A stretch of 64,000 bases of DNA, taken from Cinnamomum chago (taxonomy: Eukaryota > Streptophyta > Magnoliopsida > Laurales > Lauraceae). A program made the position numbers and the translations under genes. This document shows, piece by piece, positions 1 to 12,631 of this stretch (positions are counted from its first letter, which is position 1; the number at the start of each line of letters is the position of its first letter). Location: NCBI GenBank assembly GCA_038049695.1, contig CP142451.1:128298001-128362000 (forward strand), in the 5' to 3' direction. The notes beneath the pieces were generated by a model. That model searched no databases and was not told the DNA's origin. It saw only the letters and a program-made list of their open reading frames with translations.

Positions 1-346
1 TGAGAAGGAAAACCATAATTATGAGAGAATCTCCACAATTACAATCTACTCTTGTGGTCATTGTTAATCTGATCTTAGCAAATGAAATATATAGGTGTGT
101 TGGGTATAAATCCACCCTCTCTATTGTTTGAATGAGGTTCGCTATATTTTCAAAAAAGTAGAGTATGCAATAGTGATAACAAGCCCACATGATGGTAGAT
201 CTTTTCTGTAACTGCTTTTCCATAGAAATAGAAGGAAAAATAGGATATTTTAGGATTATGAAGGAGATACATTCAGCAGAAACGCAAAAGTATGGAACTT
301 CCATTTCTATGGACACTACACAAGTGTACCCTTAAAAATCCTCTCT
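1..346. other. Intergenic, nothing recognised
   Basis: No reading frame with family resemblance is visible. The stretch is AT-rich and ends where the long inverted-repeat element begins. Confidence 0.5.
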
Positions 347-2405
347 AAGCAGACTTCGGATGAGGTAAGACGGCTCTCGGATGAGGAAGCATCTAGGTAA
401 TTAGTGATGTCTTGTACCAATAATGGGGTAAGAGGCCCTTTTTTTTTATCAAAAATTAACTTGATGTTATTGTTTGGGCTCTGAGAATCAAGATGAGATA
501 TATACATATGTTTGTTGGGGGCCACCTGAAGATTTGCAAATTTTAATTCTGGTCAGTAGCATGTCCATATTAATGATGTAGATAGTGAGGATTCATTTAC
601 CAAATATCTTTGGTGTTTATGATTTAGGGATAAAGTAGATAGGGGATTGATAGTTTACACACACACCCCACTTGCCAAAAAATAAAAAAAGGATGGATAA
701 AGAAAGGAACAGAATTTTAAAATGAGCTGAAAAGGCAGATAGAGATAGGCGAAAGGACTAAATGGTTGAAAGGTAGAGCCTCATTAAAGTTAATAGTGAC
801 TCAGCACAAGACAGCAAGACCCGGACCACAACCTCGTGTATTTTGTGAGAACGTAACAAAGGGTAGAATCGGAAATTCATAACACGTGAATCATATGATA
901 GGGAACATAGATTTTTTCTTTCCACATTTTTTCTCTCTACACCAGTTCCACTCTACTCTACTTGAGCAAAACTCTGAAAAATATTTTTTCACTGGCCTGT
1001 GTGGCCGGGCTAGTTCGAATACCCCTCTGTTTAAGAAAAAAAAAAAAAATTCAGCCACTTGGCAGAAAAAAAAAATCCTATGTTAACTAAATTTAAAATA
1101 CTAGTTATTTCTAACCACCTAATTTAAAATAAAACATCGATACTAATCAAAATAACATATAAAGTCAATATCTATGGATGCTTTGTCGGCAAAGAGTAAG
1201 GGCGCAATTAGAATAAAATTGCCTCGTTATTTTAATAAAAGCAACTCGTGGGATTTTCATAAATCACAATTTAAACGATGGAAATAATGGGTGCACCAAG
1301 ATGAATTTAATAAAAAAAATCCCCACATTGTTTCTCTCTTTCAAACCGAAGTTATTAGTTTATGGCATCTCTCTTTTTAGCAGAGTCCAACTAATGAGTC
1401 TAGGTCCACTATTCTCATCACTGCAATAGATTTTCTATGGTAAAAAGCTGTGTTGTAGATAAATCATCCATAGATATTGACTTTATATGTTATTTTGATT
1501 AGTGTCGATTTTTTATTTTGGATTAGATGGTTAGAAATAACTAGTATTTTAAATTCAGTCAACATATGATTTTTTTTTCTGCCAAGTGGCTGATTTTTTT
1601 TCTTTTTTTTTTCTTAAACAAAGGGGTATTCGAACAATCAACCAATATCCCCAACTAAATATGCCTTAGCCCGGCCTCACACAGGCCAGTGAAAAAATAT
1701 TTTTCAGAGTCTTGCTCAAGTAGAGTAGAGTGGAACTGGTGTAGAGAGAAACAATGTGGAAAGAAAAAATCTATGTTCCCTATCATATGATTCACGTGTT
1801 ATGAATTTCCGATTCTACCCTTTGTTACGTTCTCACAAAATACACGAGGTTGTGGTCCGGGTCTTGCTGTCTTGTGCTGAGTGACTGAGTCACTATTAAG
1901 TTTAATGAGACTATACTTTTCAACCGTTTTGTCCTTTCGCCTTTGGACAGAGGTAGCTCAAGGGAATTGATAGAGAAACCCTATCTCTATCTGCCTTTTC
2001 GGTTCATTTTAAAATTCTGTTCCTTTCTTTATCCATCCTTTTTTTTTTTTCATTTTTTGCTTACAAGAGGAGATAGAGGACAAGTGGGGTGTGTGTAAAC
2101 TATCAGTCCCCTATCTACTTTATCCCTAAATCATAAACACCAAAGATATTTGGTAAATGAATCCTCACTATCTACATTATTAATATGGACATGCTACTGA
2201 CAAGAATTAAAATTTGCAAATCTTCAGGTGAACCCCAACAAACATATGTATATATCTCATCTTGATTCTCAGAGCCCAAACAATAACATCAAGTTAATTT
2301 TCAATAAACAAAAAAAAGGGCTCTTACCCCATTGCTACGAGACATCACTAATTACGTAAATGCTTCCTCATCCGAGAGTTGTCTTACCTCGTCCGAAGTC
2401 TGCTT
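347..2405. mobile_element. Foldback-like element with ~0.85-kb inverted arms
   Basis: Two long arms are near-perfect reverse complements: about 347-1180 and 1465-2405, separated by a loop of about 285 bp. The outer ends match over AAGCAGACTTCGG, and the match continues through many landmarks, for example AACACGTGAATCATATGAT near 880 against its complement near 1790. The right arm carries about 100 extra bases in small insertions. No transposase frame is present, and I found no clean target duplication at the borders. Long-terminal-inverted-repeat elements of Mutator or foldback type look like this. A transcript across it would form a very long hairpin. The element class is inferred; the inverted structure is directly visible. 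Confidence 0.85.
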
Positions 2406-4142
2406 CCCTAACAAGAAGGCCAGGCCCCAACCCAGCCCAGCCCCTAAGATGGGTTGAAAAAAAAAAAAAATTCATTTTTGATTGATGAGCCAATTTGCGA
2501 GCCATGGTAAGACCCTGCATATCACCTCATTTGTTTAGGAGTCTTGAGTTTGTCTTTAGAGTCCATCATTGTCACATTCCAATATTGTTTGATAATGGCC
2601 CTCTAGATCAAATCTGGCATGATCTATATTTTTTAGATACTTTCAATCATACAACTTGAAAAGAACGACGAGATCAGATAAAACTGATTAATACATTAAG
2701 GAATTCTAATATGTTATTAGGGCCAACCAATCACGACTTCGCGGGCCGGCCGTGCCATGGGTTGTGCCGGCATAGTACGAGGGCCGTACTTGAGCCGTGC
2801 TGAGCCTCCGTGCCTATCAGGTCATGGGATTCGTGTGGTTCTTATCTTTGGTGGTTCAAAAATAAAAGTTTTATGCTAAAAAAACAATTAAAAGATATAC
2901 ATAAAGAAGAGTATGACACACAAATTTAAGTGATTTGGTCTAATTCGACTTACTCCATTGATAAGAGAACCATTTGGATCTATCCTAATTGAAGGTTCTT
3001 CAATAGGATTACTTTCGGAATCTTTACAATTTTTTTGAATCATAAAAGAACAAAAAATGAAAAGACTATATCTTTTATATTTATACTAAAAATATTAAAG
3101 ATCCTATGTCGTGCCGTGCCATGCCGGGTACGATTGGACCAAGTGTTATTGGAAATACACACCACTCAAAGCTTCAAGAAAGCTGTACATGAAATGTGAA
3201 ATCCTTCCAGTTACGATTGGACCAAGTCTTATTGGAGTAGACAATACCGTTGGGTCCACTTTACCATCATTTTTACTTTACTATACTTGCTAAATAAAAA
3301 GTATGCCAACACCACTCGGAACTTAATTATATCCTTGGAGCGGTTTTGATTTGCAATCATTAATTAAGTTGTATGGCAGCTGGTAATCAACTTAAAAAAT
3401 AAAATCATGTATCATGAAAGCAGCTTTGTTTCGCAATCATAATTGTTATAATCATATCAATCAATATATAATTAAGTTATAATTGAACCAATCAATTGTA
3501 ATATATTAAAGCCAAGGGTTTTGGCATTAATTTTGACCATCAGTTGCAATTTTGACTTATAACTCAATGAGCATTGCACATTCTCTCTCCACTTCTAATG
3601 ATAACTCTCCACTTATATGTATTCACCCTTTCTTCATGCAACCACTTAAAACTACATTTTAATTTTCTATCTTCCTTTACTAAATAACTCCCCACTTATG
3701 CAACCATGCTCATATATCATGCAACCACTTAAAACTACATTTTACTTTTCTATTTTCCTTTATCTCCCTTTCTACCCAACTTATATGCATTTATGCTTAT
3801 TTTTTTACTCTCTTTGGATCGTACATCTACTTCTCCTCCTTTTCTACTGATGTTCTTAGATTCTTGATTCGGTTACTATTGTCATGGTATTTTTCTTTTT
3901 TCTTTTCTTTCTAAAAATTTACTTTTGTGTATAATATGTTTGCTCACCGTCTAAAGTTAGTTATTCTTCAAAGGTATGGTGTTTTCTTTTGATCATTGAT
4001 GAAGAGAGAAGGATTTTGTTTAATTCATTTCTCTTTCAGTTCCTAATCAATTTGCTTTGATTTTCTCTTTCTTCTCAAAATTGCTCATTTCTTAAATCAA
4101 AGTTAGGTGGAAATTTTGAATCTTTGCAATGATTATTAATTC

Positions 4143-4184
<42 letters not shown>

Positions 4185-5797
4185 TGTATAGATCATTAAT
4201 TGCCAATGTATAGACAGAAGCACGGGTTCTTGTGCTAGTATAGAATTTAGCTATAATGATTGCTGGGTCCAAATTGTAGGGGTGGTAAAATTGGAACATA
4301 AATTAAATTAATCTCTTATACGTATATAATAATTGTAAAATTGTACCATATGATTTATTTACCATATTCATGTTTTTGACAAAATTCTTTTAGGGCATGT
4401 TTGTTTCATGTAATTCCTAGGGTCATATTTCTATATAAATAGTTAAAAATGAAGTGTCAGAGGTGAATATCCAAAATTTAAATTAAACAACCTCCCCTTT
4501 ATAGTGGAAACTTAATCAAGAGAAGATGGAAAATGAAAGTCCAGTCATTACCCTAGTAACTCAAATCCAAGTTAAATGAAGGCCCGCATCTAAATTGCTC
4601 ACACCCCCCAAAACTCTAAACTTAATCAAGGGAAGATGGAAAACAAATACCCAGTCATTACCCTAGTAACTCAAATCCAAGTAAAATGAAGGCCCGCATC
4701 TAAATCATCTAAATTGCTAACCACCCCGAAAGCTCATTTCTTTGATAATCCTTAGATGAAGCTCATTTGACCATAAATTCCCATGCATATATTCTATGCA
4801 AACAAATATAGCCCTTAATATATATCTAAACACTTAAAGAATGATTCCTCCTTGCCCACTGATGGTAAACCCCATAATTTGAACCGCTTAAATTTGCACC
4901 CATGCTTCCGTCCAACTAATCAAAAGAGAAAATCGGGTCTTAGTGTAGGTAGTGTTGTGGAACTTCTTGTTAGACATGAGTGGTCCTCATGACCACATGT
5001 ACAACACTATTGAGTCCTACGGTTTGAGCCCACTAATTTAAGTTACTTTCTCCTTTTAATTTTTTTGCTTTACTAAGTTTATCTTGGATTCAATTTTAGT
5101 AAGCCCAAGTCAAATAGGACTCTTGTTGGCTAATTTGAGGGAATTAAGAAAACCTACTTTTATTAGATTTCTTTGATGGGAAGAAATCTCTCTAGGCATA
5201 TATATATATATGGTTTTCCGGCCCTCTCTCCTCTTAACCTACGAGATCTGAAAGGTAACCATCAACTTCACGTATATTAGAGTGGGTGATAAGGGAGATA
5301 GGGGAAAACCCTATTTGAAAAAAGAAATCTGCTCATCATCAAGATCATGATGCAAGGTATGCTTTTATATTATTTGATATCATATATTGTTTAATGCGAA
5401 AATCTAGATTCATAGGTTTGATTTATATTGCAAACCATATAAGATATTACACTTCCACTTATTTTACTTTCTTTGTGCGCAAATATTAATAGTAGACCAT
5501 AGCTCTAAAACTAAACCACTCTCAGATAGCACACGCAAGTTAGACTGAGTTTTGACAGAGTCAGTCAAACTCACTTGATAGAGTGCCTTCTGAGCCGAGT
5601 TGACTCAACCGAGTCAGGTGAGTCCAGAACTACGGCATAGACACCACTCTCATCATCATATACATTTTACCATTCAAAGTACCCTCAAATACACACTAGA
5701 CAATCGTACACACTAGAAACCAAAGTCCAGATTTTGTAGTCACACGTACACTAGACAAGTTTCCTTTCCCAGTCCACTGCAAGCATGGCCCTTTGGG
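2406..5797. other. Intergenic, repeats only
   Basis: I see no gene. The stretch contains GTGCCGTGCC-type repeat fragments near 2730-2800 and 3105-3130, a short (TA)n run near 4150-4173, two imperfect copies of an AACCACTTAAAACTACATTT segment near 3640 and 3720, and a 110-bp tandem duplication listed separately. The part just left of 5798 is presumably the 3' UTR and downstream region of the annexin gene, which is transcribed leftward. Confidence 0.5.
4511..4725. repeat. 110-bp tandem duplication
   Basis: The segment starting CTTAATCAAG at 4511 is repeated from 4621 with few differences. Both copies contain CAGTCATTACCCTAGTAACT and end in AAGGCCCGCATCTAAAT. Confidence 0.85.
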
Positions 5798-7403
5798 CTA
5801 CTCGACGAGGCTGATAAGAAATGTACGGTAGTCACCCGACGTATCCCTGTGTATGGCATCCTTCAGTGATTTCTTGTATGCCTGGGCATACTCTTTCTTT
5901 ACATCTTCCATATCAATGCCAGCCCTTGTCACCACAGTCCTTATGAGTCTTGTGTCTGAGGTTCCTGCACCTTTCATGGCATTGAACAGCACCTGAGAAA
6001 ATATACAAATTTCAATGCCAAGTGGAAATGAAGTCTTCAATTTTTACTTTTCGGAAAAAAAAATAAAGAAAAGAGAATTACTGTAAAAATAAAATTTCGT
6101 GAAAACTGCTGCACACAAAGGGTGATGGGGGAGACTGATACCTCAGCAAAGTACTTTGCAGGATTCTTGGCACATCTCAAGAGCGTCAAAAGTCCATCCT
6201 CATAAGATCCAGATGTTTCCTTCTCCACTGCCTAAAAGGAATTGATCAATATCAATTTAGCTTATTCATATGGCATGTATGAAGTCTCAGTATACCAATA
6301 TTAAGAATTGTTCCTGGAGTTGAGGCTCGGAAATAAATATATAGTGTGAGATTTATGAACTTAAACTACTTCTTGTTAATTCCCCTTAATTTATAATGAG
6401 AATTCAACATTAATTAAAATAATAATAACCTACCATATTTTCAATAATAACCTACTTTTGAAATAATTTTGGAAAGAGTACCTGACTCTTTCAAGTCTCC
6501 ATGTTAACTCTATCCTAGTCTTTTTTTTTTTTTTCTTTTTCTTCTTTTTCTTTTTTGGCATAAGAGTAAAGTCCGAGTCATAAGTTTTCCAACCTTGCAT
6601 TTGATGATACCGGCTAGAATATTAAAATAATTAGAGTTGAAAACCCAATGACGCAATCAGAATTGGAAATTAAGATGGAGATTTAGAATGGGGAAAAACA
6701 AAAAAATTGTCAAGAATAATCAATAATCAGAGTGGAACGATGCAAAACAGAGGGTTAGACTAGAACATAAAATTCCTAAACCAACTTGCTACATACCCCA
6801 TTCTACTTCTTCTATCTCGTACTCACCAAATATAATTTAAGGGTTCCTTGTAGATTTTATTCCCAAGAATTATTTTATTAAGAATAACGAATGACTATTT
6901 ATCAAATTGCAATGACTATTTTTTTGGGTATAAGAAATACAATGACTTAGAATATAAAACTTAATTACACCCATTACAAGAATCTAATCGCACAAGAAAT
7001 AGAAAATCTAATCAGTTAATAACACTAGCAAAATATAATATAAATCTAACCTTATCATAATCTAAGATGAACTCATCCGTTCCATATCCAACATTATTTA
7101 GAGAAATATTAGATACCTTTTCAAGCGAGTGGCCGTACAGCTTCTGGTAGGCAGCATCAACGGCAGCCAAATGAGGTCTGTTTCGTTTCGTGAAAATATT
7201 AATGAAAGTCCAATCATTTGTTCCCCATATCTTCTCCCCATCTTGGTAGAGCTGTTTCGCATCCTCCTCTGCCATCTTCAGATCAACATTCGTTCCCTCA
7301 TCTCGTGCCTGGTAGTCTAAACATGCAATCAATAGCTGCAAGGCCACAACCCCATCTCTGTCATTACTCGATCTAACTCACAAGTGTGAAGTATCTAATC
7401 CGA

Positions 7404-7451
<48 letters not shown>

Positions 7452-7767
7452 CTCTTTGTGATGGCCGTTGAAGCGGAGATGGCTAGAATTAATTTCCTGT
7501 AAAAGTTGAGAACTGAATTTAGTCCGATAAGCTCGTTGAATATTGCATAGTTGTGATGGGGTCCGAGAACATATGACTTCAGTGACAGCTGCTTTATCAA
7601 AAGAGGTCACTTGTAGTGACTGCCAAACTATAGTTGCATCACGTTCTGATTCCTCAAGCATCCACAGCGAAACAGCTCTCTGTTATGTACATTACACAAG
7701 ACATCATCTGTATTGGAATTTAGATAGATGGGTTCCTTCAATAGCTTAGGATTTAAGTTAAAAAATT

Positions 7768-7817
<50 letters not shown>

Positions 7818-9993
7818 CTATGAATCTGGACTGGATTGATAGACCTTAATGTCACTGCTAAAAGTCCTGCTGAGGGTTCCTGTGGGGTTGGCAGTAAGGT
7901 CCAGACCAACTTTCTCTTTGAAGTCTCCCATCTTGCTAAGCTCTGAAGAGATGCGTTCACTTAGATCCTCTCCGTAGTTCTTTTTGTAATGCTGCTGGAT
8001 CAGTTGACGATGTGTTGCATCGCGCTTGGTAAGAACATGCACGAGCCGACCCACGTCGCACCCACGACCTGGAGTCATATAACAAAACCATCATTATATT
8101 ATAAAGAAAAGCAGCACATGGGTCGAGACTGGCTTCGGACTATATATGTCAGGACTAGAAACAGAGGGCAAAGTATAGGATGGGCTTAGTGGAGCCCTGG
8201 CTGTCCACTGCAGGAGGGTTGCAACCAGGATGAAACCTTCGATCGGAGGCTAATCAGAGATTCAGATATTCATTTCATTTCTGATTGTAGCAGGAGAAAA
8301 GAGTCTGAAACCCTCTTACATTAGAAAAAAAAAATTGTGCCGAAGGAGTGAATATCCATGGTGGGGCCCATGTATTTAAAAATGAGCTGCTCAAAATTGA
8401 ATGCTCTTATCCTTTCTCTTTCCCAGATTTCCTTCATATTTTGTTTTTATCCTTTTAATGACTATTCTTGTTACTGATAAAAAAAAAATTAGTGGAATTA
8501 CTCTAAAATTTTAGAGTAATAGGAGTTGGCCCCACCATAAAATAGACTATATAATGAATTATTGATCATGCTAGTCATCAATTATAGATCATGCTAGTCT
8601 TCGCACCGTAAGTCTTATGGTGGAGTCCAATCATATTGGACTATCAAGAACAATATATGGGTCGAATTATAGACCCAATTAAGTCTTTAAACTAAGGTCC
8701 TACACAACCAGAACAGGATAAAACACAATCATCTTGTATTTGAGTATCGAGAAACCATGCCTGGAAGATGATTTTAAAAAATAACTTAATAAAACATCAA
8801 CTAGTGGGACAATAGAGCAAACTTGAAAGAAGAGAGCGAAAAAGGCCAAAGAGGCCTAGCTGTGAGCTGGTGAGGGACACAAGTGTGCTCGTGTGCAAGT
8901 AGAGTGGGTGGATTCACCGTATAAAAATAAATAAAAAGAAGCAACGAGGTGTGTGTGTGTGTGTAATGGAATGAATGAAAGTGGGTGTACCTTTGAAAGC
9001 TGTATAAAGAGTGGTGGCGTCTTCCTCAGGCGTAGGAAGATTCACAACACCACTTGGAATGGTCCCTTTCTCCCGCACACTAGGATTTGCCTGCGTTTCT
9101 GACTGTTGTTGTGGCTGTGAAGCCGTGGTTGGAGGAGCATCACTTACCTTATTCACTTGTTGCTGTGCCTGTGCCTGAGGAGGAGAGACACTTACCTTCT
9201 GCTGGGGCTGTTGCTGTGGCTGCTGTGCCTGTGGAGTGACACTAACCTTCTTCTGAGTCTGGGGCTGTTGCTGTGGCTGCTGTGCCTGTGGAGTGACACT
9301 AACCTTCTTCTGAGTCTGGCGCTGTTTCTGTGGCCTTTGCCGCGGTTGCGTCGGTGGCTGTGGAGTAGAAACACTTTCCATGGGCTGTTGTTTTTGTGGA
9401 GTAGGATCACTAACCTTCTGTTGGGTCTGTTGAGGTCCCTGAGGCTTTCGCTGTGGCCGTCGTCTCTGTGGCTGTGGCTGTTGCTGTTGGTTTGCAGCAG
9501 CAGGAGTGTTGTTGTTGTTAGATGGAGCAAAACGTCGGCATAACTCTCCTACCTGCTGGTTCACGTCCTTGTATGCATCAAAAACAGTCTTCTGACTGGC
9601 GTCCATCTGCTGCTTGGCGTCCTTGTAGGCATCCGTGCTGCTGTCCATCAGCTCCTTCACAGAGCCCTTTGCATCCGAAGGTGCATCACCTCCTGCACTG
9701 TCGGTTGCAATATTTGGACTCTCTGTTGAGTCCTTATTGATGTTGGTTTCAATGGACGGCGGACCATCACCATCCAAGACCTCTTCATTCTCATCACCAT
9801 CGAAGTCCTCTTCATTTTCATTACCATCTATGGTGTTGTCTTCTTGCCCTTCCTCGACACCACCATCTTCTTCATAATCTTCATCGCCTTGATCATCCTC
9901 CTCTTCCTGAGTGATCTCTTCCACTGTTTCCCCATCAGCATCTTTTTTATCATCACCAACAATGACAGCTGATACAACATCTGTAGTAGCCAT
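5798..9993 (-). CDS. Annexin with long acidic and Gln/Pro-rich N-terminal extension
   Basis: Annexins bind acidic phospholipids in a calcium-dependent way. Six exons were read on the minus strand: 8991-9993, 7845-8068, 7452-7679, 7117-7335, 6142-6231 and 5798-5992, giving about 652 residues (the family norm is about 315). Residues 335-652 form the annexin core. Repeat 1 has the GRGCD calcium-loop motif (335-339), repeat 3 is NDWTFINIF, and repeat 4 has GAGTSD (596-601). Residues 1-312 are extra: acidic Asp/Glu-rich at about 20-76, a helical [18 protein letters not shown] repeat at 121-147, and Gln/Pro-rich at about 165-300 with a duplicated 19-residue unit. Exon 2 is 26 codons longer than in the neighbouring copies. 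An in-frame alternative donor at 7911 would remove 22 of them. The exon 3 donor is GTCCTC and runs into a (TC)n tract. The core assignment is firm. The extension is one open frame with exon 1's annexin start, but expression is unproven. Confidence 0.88.
7409..7448. repeat. (GA)n microsatellite at exon 3 donor of annexin 1
   Basis: About twenty GA units lie directly next to the exon 3/intron 3 boundary. On the transcribed strand the intron therefore begins GTCC followed by a pure CT tract. Confidence 0.95.
7771..7813. repeat. (TA)n microsatellite in annexin 1 intron 2
   Basis: About 21 TA units fill a quarter of the 165-bp intron between exons 2 and 3. Confidence 0.95.
9204..9317 (-). repeat. 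57-bp coding tandem repeat, two units
   Basis: Two adjacent, almost identical 57-bp units start at 9204 and 9261 inside annexin exon 1. Each encodes 19 residues built around [18 protein letters not shown] third, partial unit follows. The near-identity points to recent expansion. Confidence 0.9.
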
Positions 9994-10127
9994 GGGATAT
10001 TGCTACAAGTGAATGACCACAGTTCTATGAGTGCAATAGAGAAAAAGAAACAATAGCAACTAGACACTTATTAACTCTCTATGTATTCACTCTCAACTAG
10101 ACACCAATTGCTGCAACAAATGGTGCC

Positions 10128-10136
10128 CTTATACTG
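10128..10136 (-). promoter_or_regulatory. Candidate TATA box of annexin 1
   Basis: AGTATAAGG on the minus strand lies about 140 bp upstream of the ATG at 9993. A G-box core, CACGTG, lies at 10432-10437. Both are inferred from motif and position only. Confidence 0.4.
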
Positions 10137-11598
10137 AATTCAACTAATGAAAGCATGCCATGTGGCATGTGTTTATTGGGGACACTTGGCATCTCCTTGA
10201 TTTGCCAAGAAAAAGGTAGATTGACTCGAGTCATACTTTATTAAACGTGAAACATACAGTGCACTGTCGTTTAGTTCTTTCAATTTTTAACTGGGTGGGC
10301 TCTGAGTGATCCCATCATTCTGCATCCTTTCATCCGGTGTGGGGCCCAACAAGCACCATCAGTTGAACAAAAAATCAAAGTAAGTGTGGCCCAGTGGCGT
10401 CATCATTTGATGGTCATGGCTGACGGCTATTCACGTGCATGTTGCTTTTCATGTTTAGGCGAATTGGTTTTCTATTGGGTGAGGGCCCAATCCACATTAG
10501 TTTGGGCTCGGACCTCGCTTATAGCTCAGGCCGCAAGATCTACTTAGGCCCAACAGACCCCATTTTACATTTTTCTTCTAGTTTACTCTCATTACCTTTT
10601 CGATATTAAGTGTCCATCCATGCGTAGATTGGTGACCATTCTTTGCAATGAGATGTGTAACTGTCCATAATATGGTTTAGAAACTTCACTTCACTCCAAG
10701 AAAATTTTCTTTTAGCGGCGGAAAAAATCCGAATCAGAGTCAATTAGATAAGACTCGGTGACTTTTCGAGCTCGGTAATTTGGGCCGGTTCCATGAATCG
10801 GAACAAGGTTTTAAAATATGGTCCAAGGTTTACTCTTTTTTTTTCTTTTTCTTTTTTTTTTCATGGTTTTGTTCACTTACCACATGAAAAGTAAAACTAG
10901 ATCACCTTTTTCCTTTTCTTTTTGGTTCCTTTTTGCCACTGCTGTGAAGTGATTTCCATAACAAAAATTAAGGATCAACCAAAATATAAGGAGACTTCGA
11001 AGCCCATCTGGGCCTCGTTATACAAGGCCCAGCCCACTGAAACCCACATCATTGCCTTTCCAATACGTAGCATTAGCAAAAGATCCAGAGAAGTACCCAA
11101 AAACTTAGTCATCCGTGTTAATTAATGCTTTTACCCTGAAGCTAGGCCTACCTATAAGCAATGTTTATTTTGCAAGTGGTCTAGTAAAATTTATCGCAAC
11201 GTAATCTTAGCCATTAAAAACTTAATTTTACCATATTTGGTTGGTCAAAATAGGTGGGAATGTAAAGTTTCAGCTAAAAAAGTTACCAAACCCCAAAAAG
11301 GGTTACCCCATAAAAGCCAACTAAATTAACCTATTACTTTACCATTTGTTGACTTCTCATTTTACTTATCATTTACCTTCGCAGAAAGTATACTTTCCTT
11401 CTAGCTAACCATATCCTTTTTCTTTTCATTAGACATTTACATTGTCTTACTTTACCAATAAATAAAACATACATATTGCAGATTTTGTTGCCTTACGTTA
11501 TTTCTGCATTTAATGTGATTTTTGGCCCAACCCAAAATTTGGGTGGCTTTGATTCCTTGAATTTATGGCAATGTGTTTGTCCATTGTTACAATGCATT

Positions 11599-11970
11599 AG
11601 CGCTGCATCATACTATGGTGCAAAGCCCTTCTTTGATGCATGATGGGGCCCACCTTTTCCAAATCCAAGCCGTTCATTAGATTCAACACCCATTATATTT
11701 GTTAAATCTAAATTTTCAAAGAAACTCTCAGTGGGCAAATCACATAGGAACTCCCTCCATTTTTAGTCCAACAAAAGAAAAGTAAAGCAAGCTCCATCAC
11801 GTGTTTAAGATCAAGACAAATCCAATGGTGGGTATCTTATAATTTTTAATAATAATTTACAAGATGATCATTACCTAGGTTGTGAGGTCTGAAGACGGCT
11901 TGGATTTTCAAAAGGTGGCCCCACAATGCATTGAAGAAGGGCGTTGCATCATAGTATGATGCGGGTGCAC
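11599..11970. mobile_element. MITE-like element with ~55-bp inverted ends
   Basis: The left end (about 11599-11655, containing GCATCATACTATGGTGCAAA) is the inverted, slightly diverged copy of the right end (about 11912-11970, containing GTTGCATCATAGTATGATGC). It has no coding capacity and is about 370 bp long. The structure fits a miniature inverted-repeat transposable element. The superfamily is not assigned because no clear target duplication was seen. Confidence 0.7.
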
Positions 11971-12631
11971 TAAGGGCCTATTTCTTTACTAAAATTCATG
12001 GGGTTTTTGGGACATCAAATTCCTTGTTTCTTGTCAAAATTTTCTAAATTCCAGTAGATGAAACGTCCCAATTGATCTTTGAGAATTTAGGATACACCCC
12101 CTTTACATTTTGATGGAATTCTCAAAAGAGCATTCATGAATTTCACTTTATCTAAAAATCCAGAAATTATCCAGACAAGAATTCCTTGAATTCCAGTAAA
12201 TGATCATGCGCTAAGAGTTATGCCCAAACTAATAATGCTGCGGATACCCTGTGAATTTAATATTTCTCAACATTGATAGATGAATAGCACTTCAGTCTTC
12301 AATAATGATAGCTCTATTATTTTAATATTACTGCCCAGAGTGAATTATTGATGCTGCCATCATTTTCGAAAATCTTGTTGTCGTGATAGTAACGGCTGAA
12401 CATCTTATGTGGGAGATTTTCAAAACTTGGGATTCCTCCCAGGATGTGTTACCAGGAAGAGCCCACAATAAAAGTTAAAATAGCATAACAAAGAGAAAAG
12501 TAAATTCAAAATTAAACAAAATCTCTTTGGAATGTTTGAGTAAAACATAGTTACATTTTAGTAAATCTCACAGAAACAGTGCAAAATATTATCATAATCT
12601 TTTGAGTTTTTGTCTCAATTCATTATTTTCT

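Noticed and set aside
9157-9543. 128-codon open frame on the plus strand opposite annexin exon 1 (Leu/Trp-rich)
   Set aside because: It is the mirror of the Gln/Pro-rich repeats on the coding strand; repeat composition alone keeps it open.
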